Shown one piece after another: positions 24,484 through 32,723 of a stretch of DNA of 64,000 nt. Position 1 is the stretch's first letter, and every line of letters begins with the position of its first letter. Source of the stretch: Polaribacter sp. Hel1_85 (GTDB lineage: Bacteria; Bacteroidota; Bacteroidia; Flavobacteriales; Flavobacteriaceae); NCBI RefSeq assembly GCF_000766795.1, contig NZ_JPDS01000001.1, forward strand, positions 1,431,001 to 1,495,000, in the 5' to 3' direction. The position numbers and the translations under genes are program-made. The notes beneath the pieces are model-generated. The model was not told where the DNA came from. It did no database searches and was given only the letters and a program-made list of their open reading frames with translations.

Positions 24484-26658
24484 ATGAAACGCATATTATT
24501 TATACTACTTACAATTTGTCAATTTTCATTAATTGCACAAACCACAATTTCTGGTAAAGTAACAGATTCTAAAAGCAATCCTATTTACGGAGCCAATGTG
24601 TATTTAGACGGAACTTATGATGGAGGATCTACCAATGAAAGTGGAGATTTCTCTTTTTCTACTTCAGAAAAAGGAACACAAACCATTGTTATTTCGTTTA
24701 TTTCGTTTGAAACTTATATAAAAACTGCTGATGTTTCATCACTTAAATACTTAACCATAAAATTAAGAGATGATGTAAATACTTTAGATGCAGTTGTTAT
24801 AAATGCGGGAACTTTTGAAGCGGGAGAAAAAGCAAAAGTAACCGTTTTAAAACCTTTAGATATTGTTACAACTGCAAGTGCTTTGGGTGATGTTATGGGC
24901 GCTTTACAAACGCTTCCTGGAACTTCTACTGTAGATGAAGATGGACGTTTATTTGTAAGAGGAGGAGAAGCAGAAGAAACTCAAATATTTATAGACGGAA
25001 TTCGTGTTTTTACGCCTTATGCAGCTAGCCCAAATAACATGCCAACTCGCGGAAGATTTTCGCCTTTTTTATTTAAAGGAATTTCTTTTTCTACGGGTGG
25101 TTATTCTGCGGAATATGGACAAGCCTTGTCTGGTGTTTTACAACTAAACACCATTGATGAACCTTTAGAAGAAAAAACAGATTTGTCTTTTATGACGCTA
25201 GGTTTAGGAGTTGGAAATACACAAATTTGGGACAACAATTCATTTAGCGTAAATACCTCTTACATAAATTTAGCGCCTTATCAAGAAGCTTTTCCTGATA
25301 GAAATACATGGAAAAAACCTGTACAAGCTTTAAATGGAGAAATGGTTTTTAGACACAAATTTAAAAACGAATCTCTATTAAAATTATATGGTGCTTTTAG
25401 CTATTCAGATTTAGATGTGATACAAGATGATATTAATTATGTTGATGGTTTTCGTTTTGGATTAAACAACAGAAACCTATATTTTAATACCTCTTACAAA
25501 AATAAATTTGGAGATAACTGGAAACTAGAAACAGGTTTTAGTTTTACAAACGATCATTCTAATATTAAAATTTTAGAAGATTTAGTTACAGACAAAGAAA
25601 ACTCAATGCACTCTAAGGTAAAGTTAAAAAAACAGTTTTCTAATCGTTTTAAAATTAGTTTTGGTTCAGAATATTTTATGACCGATTTTGATGAAGATTA
25701 TACAACAGATAAAAATCAAAAATTCAACTATCGATTTAACAATAACATTTTTGCATCTTTTGCAGAAACTGATATTTTCTTCTCTAAAAACTTAGCTACA
25801 AAAATCGGAATTCGAGCAGAATATTCAGAGTTATTAAATGAGTTTACAATTTCGCCAAGAGTTTCTTTAGCTTATAAAGCAAGTAAAAACGCACAATTTT
25901 CTTTAGCTTATGGTCAATTTTATCAGAACCCTAAAAACGAATATTTAAAATTCAGTCAAGATTTTAAAGCTGAAAACACATCACATTTAATTGCCAATTA
26001 TCAGGCTACAAAACAAGGCCAAATTTTTAGAATAGAAGCTTATTATAAAAATTACAAAGACTTAGTAAAATACGATGATAACACACCAATTTTCAATAGC
26101 AATTTTAATAATAACGGAAGTGGTTTTGCAAAAGGTTTCGATATTTTCTGGAGACAAAATGGTAAAATTAAAAACACAGATTATTGGGTTTCATATTCCT
26201 TTTTAGACACCCAAAGAGATTACAAAAACTATCCAACCTCAGCAAGACCCAATTTTGCTTCTAAACATAATTTGTCTGTGGTTGCAAAACATTGGGTAGA
26301 AAATTGGAAAAGTCAAATTGGTTTTAGTTATAATTTTGCATCTGGCAGAAATTACACAAATCCTAATGATGCTGGCTTTATAAAAGGTGAGACTATACTA
26401 AATGATAAAACAAAAAATTACAACTCTTTAAGTTTAAATTGGGCGTATTTAATCGATCAACAAAAAATATTATATTTCTCTGTAAACAATGTTTTAGGAA
26501 CTCAAAATGTTTTTGGTTATAATTATAAAAACACAGCAGAACCAAATAAAAAATTCGATAGACAAGCAATTATCCCAAATGCAGACAGCTTCTTTTTTGT
26601 AGGTTTCTTCTGGACAATTAGCGATAACAAAAAAACAAATCAGTTAGATAATTTATAA
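24484..26658 (+). CDS. TonB-dependent receptor with CarboxypepD_reg-like domain
   Basis: A 724-residue outer-membrane transporter. A signal peptide (1-18, LIAQ) precedes a carboxypeptidase-regulatory-like domain (about 19-100, ISGKVTDSKSNPIYGANVYL) and a plug domain (about 120-220, with GRLFVRGGEAEETQIFIDG). A 22-strand barrel ends in an aromatic residue-rich segment, but the usual final Phe is followed by NKKTNQLDNL. No SusD gene is adjacent, so it is more likely an iron or cofactor receptor than a polysaccharide system. Substrate unknown. Confidence 0.92.
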   Translation: MKRILFILLTICQFSLIAQTTISGKVTDSKSNPIYGANVYLDGTYDGGSTNESGDFSFSTSEKGTQTIVISFISFETYIKTADVSSLKYLTIKLRDDVNTLDAVVINAGTFEAGEKAKVTVLKPLDIVTTASALGDVMGALQTLPGTSTVDEDGRLFVRGGEAEETQIFIDGIRVFTPYAASPNNMPTRGRFSPFLFKGISFSTGGYSAEYGQALSGVLQLNTIDEPLEEKTDLSFMTLGLGVGNTQIWDNNSFSVNTSYINLAPYQEAFPDRNTWKKPVQALNGEMVFRHKFKNESLLKLYGAFSYSDLDVIQDDINYVDGFRFGLNNRNLYFNTSYKNKFGDNWKLETGFSFTNDHSNIKILEDLVTDKENSMHSKVKLKKQFSNRFKISFGSEYFMTDFDEDYTTDKNQKFNYRFNNNIFASFAETDIFFSKNLATKIGIRAEYSELLNEFTISPRVSLAYKASKNAQFSLAYGQFYQNPKNEYLKFSQDFKAENTSHLIANYQATKQGQIFRIEAYYKNYKDLVKYDDNTPIFNSNFNNNGSGFAKGFDIFWRQNGKIKNTDYWVSYSFLDTQRDYKNYPTSARPNFASKHNLSVVAKHWVENWKSQIGFSYNFASGRNYTNPNDAGFIKGETILNDKTKNYNSLSLNWAYLIDQQKILYFSVNNVLGTQNVFGYNYKNTAEPNKKFDRQAIIPNADSFFFVGFFWTISDNKKTNQLDNL

Positions 26659-26666
26659 TTTTATTA

Positions 26667-26752
26667 GAAGCTATTTCCTGCTTTCCGTTATATCTTTTTT
26701 TGAAAAAACAAAAAAAGGATGTCACTTCAATCAGGGCTAAACTTCTTCAAAA
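26667..26752 (-). repeat. Dispersed intergenic repeat, copy A
   Basis: Reading the minus strand, this starts AGTTTAGCCCTGATTGAAG, contains TGACATCCTTTTTTTG and AAAGATATAACGGAAAGC, and ends AGGAAATAGCTTC. Its termini match the copies at 35640-35765 and 41149-41228, and its centre matches the copies at 31196-31314 and 54651-54789. It lies just 3' of the TonB receptor gene, in the opposite orientation. Confidence 0.85.
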
Positions 26753-26799
26753 TCTAAAAGCAAAATTAAAGTACATCTATAATTTATAAACACAAAACA

Positions 26800-27600
26800 A
26801 TGAAAACATTAAAAATCACTCTTATATTTCTAGCCTTTATTCAATTTACAAATGCACAATTAGATGAAAAATTTTACTTTCCTAAAAAAGAATGGAAAGA
26901 AGTAAAAATTTCATATTCAGAAAATTTTATTTCTGTAGAAAAAGATTCTATACATACTGCTTTTTTTCAACCAAAAACATCTCCAAAAGCAACCGTTTTA
27001 TTTTTTCATGGAGCTGGAGGAAACATATCTACTTATATGTATATGATAGAAGCTTTAGTGAAAAATGAATATCAAGTTTATGCAGTAGACTTTAGAGGAT
27101 ATGGAAAGTCTTCAGGAAAACCAACACATTTGAATATTGTTAAAGACGTAGAAATTGTTTTTAATAAAATGAAAGAAAATAAAGCAACAAAAAACACCAA
27201 ATTAATAGTTTATGGAGCTTCTTTAGGTTGTCAAATTGCAACTCAATTTACAAAACTTCATCAAAATGAAGTTGATGCATTAATTTTAGACGGTGGTTTT
27301 GCTTCATTTGCAGATGTTGCAAAACTATATGCCCCAAAAGAAGCTCATACTTTTATTGAAAATGCTTTAGTTAATATATATCCATCAAAAGAAGAAATAA
27401 AAGAAATTAAAAATATACCTAAATTATTTATTCATGGAAAAAAAGACAAATCTATTCCCTTCAATCAATCAGAAATAGTGTTTAAAAATGCATTAGAACC
27501 TAAAGAGTTTTTTATTTCAGAAAATGGTCATTTAGAAGCATTAACTTTAGAAACTAAAAAAGTTTTTAAACAAATTAATGCACTTATAACAGTTCAGTAA
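26800..27600 (+). CDS. Secreted alpha/beta hydrolase
   Basis: A 266-residue protein with a signal peptide (1-19, FTNAQ). The alpha/beta hydrolase fold shows oxyanion-hole HGAGGN (about 70), RGYGKSSG (about 100), nucleophile elbow GASLGC (Ser about 146) and a C-terminal catalytic His in ENGHLEAL. An Asp in HGKKDKSIP is the likely acid. It most resembles the BAAT/bem46 (YfhR) group of esterases or peptidases; the substrate is unknown. It heads a run of small same-strand genes to 29350. Confidence 0.88.
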   Translation: MKTLKITLIFLAFIQFTNAQLDEKFYFPKKEWKEVKISYSENFISVEKDSIHTAFFQPKTSPKATVLFFHGAGGNISTYMYMIEALVKNEYQVYAVDFRGYGKSSGKPTHLNIVKDVEIVFNKMKENKATKNTKLIVYGASLGCQIATQFTKLHQNEVDALILDGGFASFADVAKLYAPKEAHTFIENALVNIYPSKEEIKEIKNIPKLFIHGKKDKSIPFNQSEIVFKNALEPKEFFISENGHLEALTLETKKVFKQINALITVQ

Positions 27601-27621
27601 TTGAAATCAACAATTCGGTAT

Positions 27622-27629
27622 TATTCTTG
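27622..27629 (+). promoter_or_regulatory. Candidate promoter of the DUF2141 gene
   Basis: TATTCTTG (one mismatch to TAnnTTTG) lies 18 bp after a TTG at 27601-27603, a spacing used by Bacteroidetes promoters, and 51 bp before the DUF2141 ATG. Confidence 0.3.
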
Positions 27630-27679
27630 TGTATTTCACGTAAAAACATCAGATATTTGAATCATCAAAAACAATCATT

Positions 27680-28099
27680 ATGAAAAATATACTTTTAATC
27701 ACAGCATTTATTTTTACAGGAATTTTATCAATTCCTGCTCAAGAAAAACACACTGTTATTTTAGAATTTCAAGGAATGAAATCTGATAAAGGAAATTTAT
27801 ATGTAGCAATTTATGACAAAGAAGATCATTTCTTAAAAAAACCAATTAAGGGAACAATTGTTAAAATTGAAAACAAAAAAGCTACAGTAACTTTAAAAGA
27901 TATTCCTGCAGGAATTTATGCTGTTTCTGCATTTCATGATGTAAATGATAATAAAAAAATGGATACTAATTTTATAGGAATCCCTAAAGAACCAACAGGA
28001 ATGTCTAACGACGCAACAGGTTTTATGGGACCTCCAAAATATAAAGACGCAAAATTTGAAGTAACAAAAGACACTGTTTTAACTATAAACGTAAAATAA
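27680..28099 (+). CDS. DUF2141 secreted protein
   Basis: A 139-residue protein: signal peptide (1-20, IPAQ), then a DUF2141 beta-sandwich covering the rest. Diagnostic segments are GNLYVAIYDKEDHFLKKP, IPAGIYAVSAFHDVNDNKKM and EPTGMSNDATGFMGPPKYKD. DUF2141 proteins are periplasmic or surface and have no known activity. It is followed after one base by the DUF2306 membrane gene, so they are cotranscribed. Confidence 0.92.
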   Translation: MKNILLITAFIFTGILSIPAQEKHTVILEFQGMKSDKGNLYVAIYDKEDHFLKKPIKGTIVKIENKKATVTLKDIPAGIYAVSAFHDVNDNKKMDTNFIGIPKEPTGMSNDATGFMGPPKYKDAKFEVTKDTVLTINVK

Positions 28100-28100
28100 A

Positions 28101-28715
28101 ATGATCTTAAGAAAAGTATCATATTATCTTATTTCAATCTGTGCATTTTTAATTGGCTTATACCCTATAATCTACTTTGTAGTTCCGGATAGAACCTTTG
28201 GATTATTAGCTAGTAAATCAAAAGAACTTTTAGACAACAATCTTTGGAACACAATGTTTTATACACATATTATTTTTGGAGGAATTGCTCTATTAATAGG
28301 ATGGTTACAATTCAATAAAAAATTACGCCTAAAAAATATAAGCTTTCATAAAAAAGTAGGGAAAATTTATGTGATTTCTGCTTTATTAAGTAGTTTTTCA
28401 GGATTTTACATGGGCTACTTTGCAACTGGAGGAATTATTGCCAAATCAGGATTTATGACATTAGCAATAGTTTGGTTTTTAACTACATTTTTTGGTTTTA
28501 CAACCATTAAAAATGGAAACGTAATAAAACATCAAAAGTTAATGATATATAGTTATGCAGTTTGTTTTTCTGCTGTTACTTTAAGAATATACTTACCCTT
28601 ACTTTCTCCTTTATTAGGTGGGTTACCAGCGTATAAATTAATTGCTTGGTTATGTTGGGTTCCAAATACAATTACAGCTTACTTAATTATTAAATATCAA
28701 TTTAAAACAACCTAA
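28101..28715 (+). CDS. DUF2306 integral membrane protein
   Basis: A 204-residue membrane protein with about six helices. The family features GGIALLIGWLQFNKKLR followed by HKKVGKIYVISALLSSFSG and IKHQKLMIYSYAVCFSAVTLR contain conserved histidines that suggest haem or metal coordination, as in DUF2306 (cytochrome b561-like appearance). It lies in the run from the alpha/beta hydrolase to the TPR-like gene. Function not known. Confidence 0.88.
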   Translation: MILRKVSYYLISICAFLIGLYPIIYFVVPDRTFGLLASKSKELLDNNLWNTMFYTHIIFGGIALLIGWLQFNKKLRLKNISFHKKVGKIYVISALLSSFSGFYMGYFATGGIIAKSGFMTLAIVWFLTTFFGFTTIKNGNVIKHQKLMIYSYAVCFSAVTLRIYLPLLSPLLGGLPAYKLIAWLCWVPNTITAYLIIKYQFKTT

Positions 28716-28726
28716 ACTTTTACATC

Positions 28727-29350
28727 ATGAAAAAATTTACAATTATTATCGCAATTTTCATTGCGACAGGGTTTTCTGCACAAACAAAATACCAAAAAGG
28801 AATGCAAAAAGCATTTGGTTTATGGGAACAAGGAAAAATGACAGAAGCTTCACAACTATTTGAGAGAATTTCAAAAGCTGAACCAACAAAATGGTTACCT
28901 GCTTATTATGCAGCAACTGTAGAAATAATAGGGAGTTTTGGTTTAAAAGACGAAGCTGTACTAAAAGCTAAACTAACAAAAGCACAAGAGTTTTTAGATA
29001 CTGCAAAATCTAATTCAGAAAACAATCCAGAAATCATTATTACACAAGCTTTCTTAAACTTAGGTTATATTGCTTTTGACGGACAAAAATATGGAATGAC
29101 TTTAGGAGGAAAAAACAGTATGTTATATGCAAAAGCATTACAAATTTCTCCAGAAAACCCAAGAGTAATTTTAGGAAATGCAGAATGGAATATCGGTTCT
29201 GCAAAATTCTTTGGAAAATCTACCAAACCTTATTGTGCAGAAATTAAACGTGCAATAGCACTTAGTAAAGAAGAAAAAAATGATATTGAATTTTATCCAA
29301 AATTCATATTATCAAGAGCAGAAGAAGTTTTAAAACAATGTGAAAAATAG
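28727..29350 (+). CDS. Secreted TPR-like protein
   Basis: A 207-residue protein: signal peptide (1-18, GFSAQ) and helical hairpins with spacing of tetratricopeptide repeats (AFGLWEQGKMTEASQLFERI, and WLPAYYAATVEII). No catalytic motif. Similar short periplasmic proteins occur next to DUF2141 and receptor genes in Flavobacteriia. It ends the same-strand cluster; a CAGT-type hairpin follows. Confidence 0.75.
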   Translation: MKKFTIIIAIFIATGFSAQTKYQKGMQKAFGLWEQGKMTEASQLFERISKAEPTKWLPAYYAATVEIIGSFGLKDEAVLKAKLTKAQEFLDTAKSNSENNPEIIITQAFLNLGYIAFDGQKYGMTLGGKNSMLYAKALQISPENPRVILGNAEWNIGSAKFFGKSTKPYCAEIKRAIALSKEEKNDIEFYPKFILSRAEEVLKQCEK

Positions 29351-29361
29351 TTCTCAGTAAG

Positions 29362-29404
29362 CAGTTGCAGTTTCCAGTAAATAGCTCACTGAAAACTGCA
29401 ACTG
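29362..29404. terminator. CAGT-type hairpin between convergent genes
   Basis: A 12-bp perfect inverted repeat (CAGTTGCAGTTT at 29362-29373, complement at 29393-29404) with a 19-nt loop, between the converging TPR-like and ACMSD genes. It shares the words cagtaagcag and actgaaaactgcaactg with the hairpin at 12865-12923, suggesting one repeat family used at 3' ends. Confidence 0.65.
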
Positions 29405-29411
29405 TAAACTG

Positions 29412-30500
29412 TTAACTATAAGAAAGTATTTTATCAATCAATTCTTGTTTTGCTTTTTCATCATCTCCAAACAACCATTGCAACACATTATCTTCCCAAA
29501 TTTGTTCTTTTTCAGTTTCCGAAATAATCTTTTGTTCTACAGCTAAATCTAATATTTTACCAGGATAAGAAGATTGTGCATCACTTTCCATTTCTCCTAA
29601 CGGATAAGGATCATCTAACCCCATTAAAACTTGATTTGTACCTTGTCTTTTAAACATCAATTTTAACGAATCTGTATCGTGAACCAACGTGTCAAAAAAG
29701 ATGTTTTTATGTCCAACTGCTTTTCTTGGATGTGTTTTTCCTTCAAATAAATCGGGTCTTCCATCAAAACCTTGAATCCTTCTTCCTAAATTCATTTGTG
29801 CTAATTGACCTCCATGAGCAAAACACGTTCTAATATTTGGGAAACGTTCTTGCATTCCGTTTAACGTATAAAAATGATACGCATCTCCACATTGCGCTAG
29901 CATCCAAATTAAATGAAAACGCCAATTGATATTTTCTAATTTTATCATTTTATCTCCATCATAAGGATGAATTTCAATTGCCAATTTATATTTATCAGCC
30001 AATTCAAAAATTCGGTCATTTTCCTCATCAAAAACACATCTCCACTGACCAATAGAATCCATAAAATGAGTTGGCAAACACAAAACTTTTAAATCTAATT
30101 CTTCTACACAACGTTTAATTTCATCTAGTGCACCATAAATAAAACCAGGATGTACAACAAACCCACAAGTAAATTTAGATGGATGCTCTCTTTGTACTTT
30201 TGCGTTAAAATCATTCTGAAAACGCAATGCTTTTTTCATTTCTTCTAAACGCAAACCATTACCATACAATTGAGAAAGATTCAATACTACAGCATGATCT
30301 ATTTTGTTTTTTTCCATCCAAAGTAATTTCTCGTCTAAGAAAAAACTAGAATCTGTTACAGGACGTTTCCATCCTTTTTGTAACATGTGCTTGCGCTCAT
30401 CATCTACCCAAAAAATTTCTTTTTCCTTCATAAATTGAGGGATTTCTTCTGGATAAGGCAATAAGTGTGAATGTCCGTTTATGCGTAATTTACGTTTCAT
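29412..30500 (-). CDS. nbaD: 2-amino-3-carboxymuconate-6-semialdehyde decarboxylase (ACMSD)
   Basis: A 362-residue zinc amidohydrolase that decarboxylates the ring-opened product of 3-hydroxyanthranilate, steering it away from quinolinate. Metal ligands are visible: HSH in INGHSHLLPY (about residue 9), EIHPYDG (about 176), CFAHGGQLAQ (about 228) and Asp in VLMGLDDPYP (about 296). The Arg in NLGRRIQGFDGRPDL fits substrate binding. Slightly longer than the Pseudomonas enzyme, as in other Bacteroidetes. It is the last gene of the kynurenine cluster on this strand. Confidence 0.93.
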   Translation of the reverse strand: MKRKLRINGHSHLLPYPEEIPQFMKEKEIFWVDDERKHMLQKGWKRPVTDSSFFLDEKLLWMEKNKIDHAVVLNLSQLYGNGLRLEEMKKALRFQNDFNAKVQREHPSKFTCGFVVHPGFIYGALDEIKRCVEELDLKVLCLPTHFMDSIGQWRCVFDEENDRIFELADKYKLAIEIHPYDGDKMIKLENINWRFHLIWMLAQCGDAYHFYTLNGMQERFPNIRTCFAHGGQLAQMNLGRRIQGFDGRPDLFEGKTHPRKAVGHKNIFFDTLVHDTDSLKLMFKRQGTNQVLMGLDDPYPLGEMESDAQSSYPGKILDLAVEQKIISETEKEQIWEDNVLQWLFGDDEKAKQELIDKILSYS

Positions 30501-30572
30501 TTTTGAGTATTTATAAATTAAAAAATCAAAGCAATAACTTTAACTCAACTCAGGTACTGATTAATATTTCTG

Positions 30573-31103
30573 TTAACTGCCAGCTTTTTTTGGAGCTTCC
30601 ATTACAGTTCCACAATTATCACAAGTACATTTCTTTTTATCCGAATAGTATTTATCAAAAATAATTGGCATATCTGTTTCAATATTATCTAAAGCAAATT
30701 CTTCTCTATACAAAGGTGTTCCACAGTTTTCACAATACCATTCTAAAGCATCTAACATTCCTTCAGAACGTGGATATTCTATAACCAAACCAACTGTATT
30801 TGCTTTTCTTTGTGGAGAATGTGGCACTTTTGCTGGTAATAAATAAATATCACCTTCATTAATTTCTACATCAATCATCTCCCCTCTATTATCAATGATT
30901 TTTAAAACCATATCTCCTTCTACTTGATAGAAAAACTCAGGAGTTTCATTATAATGATAATCTTTTCTGTTATTTGGCCCACCAACAACCATCACAATAT
31001 ATTCTCCATTATCCCAAACTTGTTTGTTTCCAACTGGTGGTTTTAATAAATGACGATTTTCATCAATCCACTTTTTAAAATTTAAAGGTTGTACTAAATT
31101 CAT
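30573..31103 (-). CDS. nbaC: 3-hydroxyanthranilate 3,4-dioxygenase
   Basis: A 176-residue non-haem Fe(II) cupin enzyme that cleaves the aromatic ring of 3-hydroxyanthranilate. Ligands H and E are visible in KDYHYNETPEFFYQVEGDMV (about residues 47-66), and the third His follows in LLPAKVPHSPQR (about 97). The C-terminus has a rubredoxin-like second iron site with two CxxC pairs: WYCENCGTP and CTCDNCGTV, the bacterial form. It lies between the ACMSD gene and the SDR gene. Secure. Confidence 0.95.
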   Translation of the reverse strand: MNLVQPLNFKKWIDENRHLLKPPVGNKQVWDNGEYIVMVVGGPNNRKDYHYNETPEFFYQVEGDMVLKIIDNRGEMIDVEINEGDIYLLPAKVPHSPQRKANTVGLVIEYPRSEGMLDALEWYCENCGTPLYREEFALDNIETDMPIIFDKYYSDKKKCTCDNCGTVMEAPKKAGS

Positions 31104-31195
31104 TTTTATATATTTTTAGATTATTGAAATAAAAAGATAAGATTTCATTATAACTCGCTCTACTCTTTTTTTCTCTTTTCTTTATTCTTCTTTTT

Positions 31196-31314
31196 GGCGT
31201 TCCCTAAAGGTCGGGCTTTTCGCTATATCTTTTTTTTTGTTCTCGTTACATTTTTCAAAAAAGAAAAATACTCGAACTAACATAAAAAGGATGTCGCTTC
31301 AATCCCTAACGCGA
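31196..31314 (-). repeat. Dispersed intergenic repeat, copy B
   Basis: Minus-strand sequence begins TCGCGTTAGGGATTGAAGCG, continues ACATCCTTTTTATG and ends AAGATATAGCGAAAAGCCCG followed by ACCTTTAGGGAACGCC. It begins 15 bp 3' of the SDR stop in the same direction and shares its ends and core with the copy at 54651-54789. Confidence 0.85.
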
Positions 31315-31328
31315 GATTCTGTATAAAT

Positions 31329-32105
31329 TTACAAACTTTTCGTTCTTCCACCATCAACAGGAACGTTAATTCCGTTTATATAACTTGCTTTTTCACTCGT
31401 TAAAAACACAATTGCAGCAGCAACTTCTTCTGGTTTTGCAAAACGTTTTGCTGGAGAAGCATTTTTCATGGCTTCTGCAACTTCATTAAAAGACGTACCT
31501 GTTTTTTGAGCTTTGTTATTTATAATTTCCTTTAAACGCTCTGTTTCTGTGGCTCCTGGCAAAACATTATTTACTGTAATACCGAATTCGCCTAACTCAT
31601 TTGCCAATGTTTTAGACCAACTGGCAACTGCTCCACGAATGGTGTTGGAAACACCCAAACCATCTAAAGGTTGTTTTACAGAAGTTGAAATTATATTAAC
31701 AATTCTACCAAAACATTGTGTTTTCATAAAAGGAACAACTGCTTGAACTAAAACATGATTACATTTTAAATGTTGTGTAAAGGCACTTTCAAACTCCTCT
31801 ATTGTTGCTTTAAAAACTGGGCCTCCTGCAGGACCTCCAGTATTATTTACCAATATATGAAACTGTAAATCTGACTTTTCTAAAACTTGTTTTAGTTCAT
31901 TTGGTTTCGAAAAATCTGCCACCAAATAACTATGGCATTGATTGTTATTTGGTAGTTCTGCTAAAACTGCTTTTAACTTCTCTTCATTTCTAGCAATTAT
32001 AGTAACATTTGCACCTTCTTCTGCTAATAAAATTGCAGTTGCTTTTCCTATTCCTTGTGTGCTTCCACAAACTAAAGCGTTTTTGTTTTTTAAATTTAGT
32101 TCCAT
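31329..32105 (-). CDS. Atypical SDR-family protein in the kynurenine cluster
   Basis: A 258-residue Rossmann-fold protein. The cofactor motif ALVCGSTQGIGKATAIL and the NNTGGPAGG segment (NNAG variant, about residue 88) are normal. In the active-site region it reads IVNIISTSVKQPLDGLGVSN followed by TIRGAVAS: the usual YxxxK is replaced by VSNTIR. This belongs to a recognised SDR branch without the Tyr/Lys pair. It lies in the operon encoding 3-hydroxyanthranilate breakdown, so it may act on an aminomuconate or oxo-acid intermediate; this is inference. Confidence 0.85.
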   Translation of the reverse strand: MELNLKNKNALVCGSTQGIGKATAILLAEEGANVTIIARNEEKLKAVLAELPNNNQCHSYLVADFSKPNELKQVLEKSDLQFHILVNNTGGPAGGPVFKATIEEFESAFTQHLKCNHVLVQAVVPFMKTQCFGRIVNIISTSVKQPLDGLGVSNTIRGAVASWSKTLANELGEFGITVNNVLPGATETERLKEIINNKAQKTGTSFNEVAEAMKNASPAKRFAKPEEVAAAIVFLTSEKASYINGINVPVDGGRTKSL

Positions 32106-32122
32106 TTTTCTATTATACTATT

Positions 32123-32502
32123 TATGTCTGGTCGAGCGCAGTCGAGACCTCATTAATTATCTGGATTATATTTATGATGTGTAGCATTTCTACATTCTGA
32201 TAAAATTTCTAACATATCAAAATCTTCATTTGCTAAAGCTAACTTTTTCTTTGAACTCCATTTTTTAATTTTCTTTTCAAAACAAATTACTTGTTCAACA
32301 TCGTTAAAGACTTGATGAAAAATTAATTCAAGAGGTCTTCTTTTAAATGTAAAACAATTTTTATTTAATCCTTTTTAATGTTCTTCAAATCTTCTTTCAA
32401 TATTATTTGTAATTCCTATATAAAGTAAATTATCTGAACATTTTAATATATAAACAAAATACGTTTTCATAACAACCTCTCAACTGCGCTCGAGGAAACA
32501 TT
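32123..32502 (-). mobile_element. GIY-YIG palindrome element 1 (decayed)
   Basis: A 380-bp unit whose ends are inverted copies of a palindrome: left TATGTCTGGTCGAGCGCAGT, right inner core CAACTGCGCTCGAG ending GGAAACATT. It encloses a GIY-YIG nuclease gene (32153-32470) that carries a nonsense codon. It fills the space between the SDR start (17 bp away) and the DUF6500 stop (5 bp away). The same structure recurs at 34177-34561. Confidence 0.75.
32153..32470 (-). pseudogene. GIY-YIG nuclease pseudogene
   Basis: Reading from the ATG at 32468-32470 gives MKTYFVYILKCSDNLLYIGI and then NNIERRFEEH followed by TAA at 32375-32377. The intact copy at 34207-34527 has CAA (Gln) there, so a single C-to-T change truncated the protein. 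After the stop the frame is still open to 32153 and continues KGLNKNCFTFKRRPLELIF to HHKYNPDN. One Arg codon is missing relative to the intact copy. Clearly a recent paralogue. Confidence 0.92.
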
Positions 32503-32507
32503 TAATT

Positions 32508-32723
32508 TTAATTATTCTCTACCATTTTTTTAATCTTCACAGCCTTTTCAAAATGATCTAACTCATGAGTTTCTATCCACCATTTTGCAACTTCCATTAA
32601 TAAAGTTGGATTATCATTTTTATTCTTGAAAAATGCATAAAAAGACAGACCTACATTGTTTCCTTTTTTTGCAATTTTATCATCACAAACTTGTATAATT
32701 TTTTCTCTTATTTTTTTATTCAT
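32508..32723 (-). CDS. DUF6500-like small protein
   Basis: A 71-residue protein, MNKKIREKIIQVCDDKIAKK then GNNVGLSFYAFFKNKNDNPT and a helical end. It matches the small DUF6500 family as I remember it. The ATG at 32721-32723 overlaps the aldehyde dehydrogenase stop by 8 bp, indicating translational coupling; the longer in-frame start at 32777 would lie deep in the dehydrogenase gene and is unlikely. Function unknown; it is part of the kynurenine operon. Confidence 0.7.
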   Translation of the reverse strand: MNKKIREKIIQVCDDKIAKKGNNVGLSFYAFFKNKNDNPTLLMEVAKWWIETHELDHFEKAVKIKKMVENN

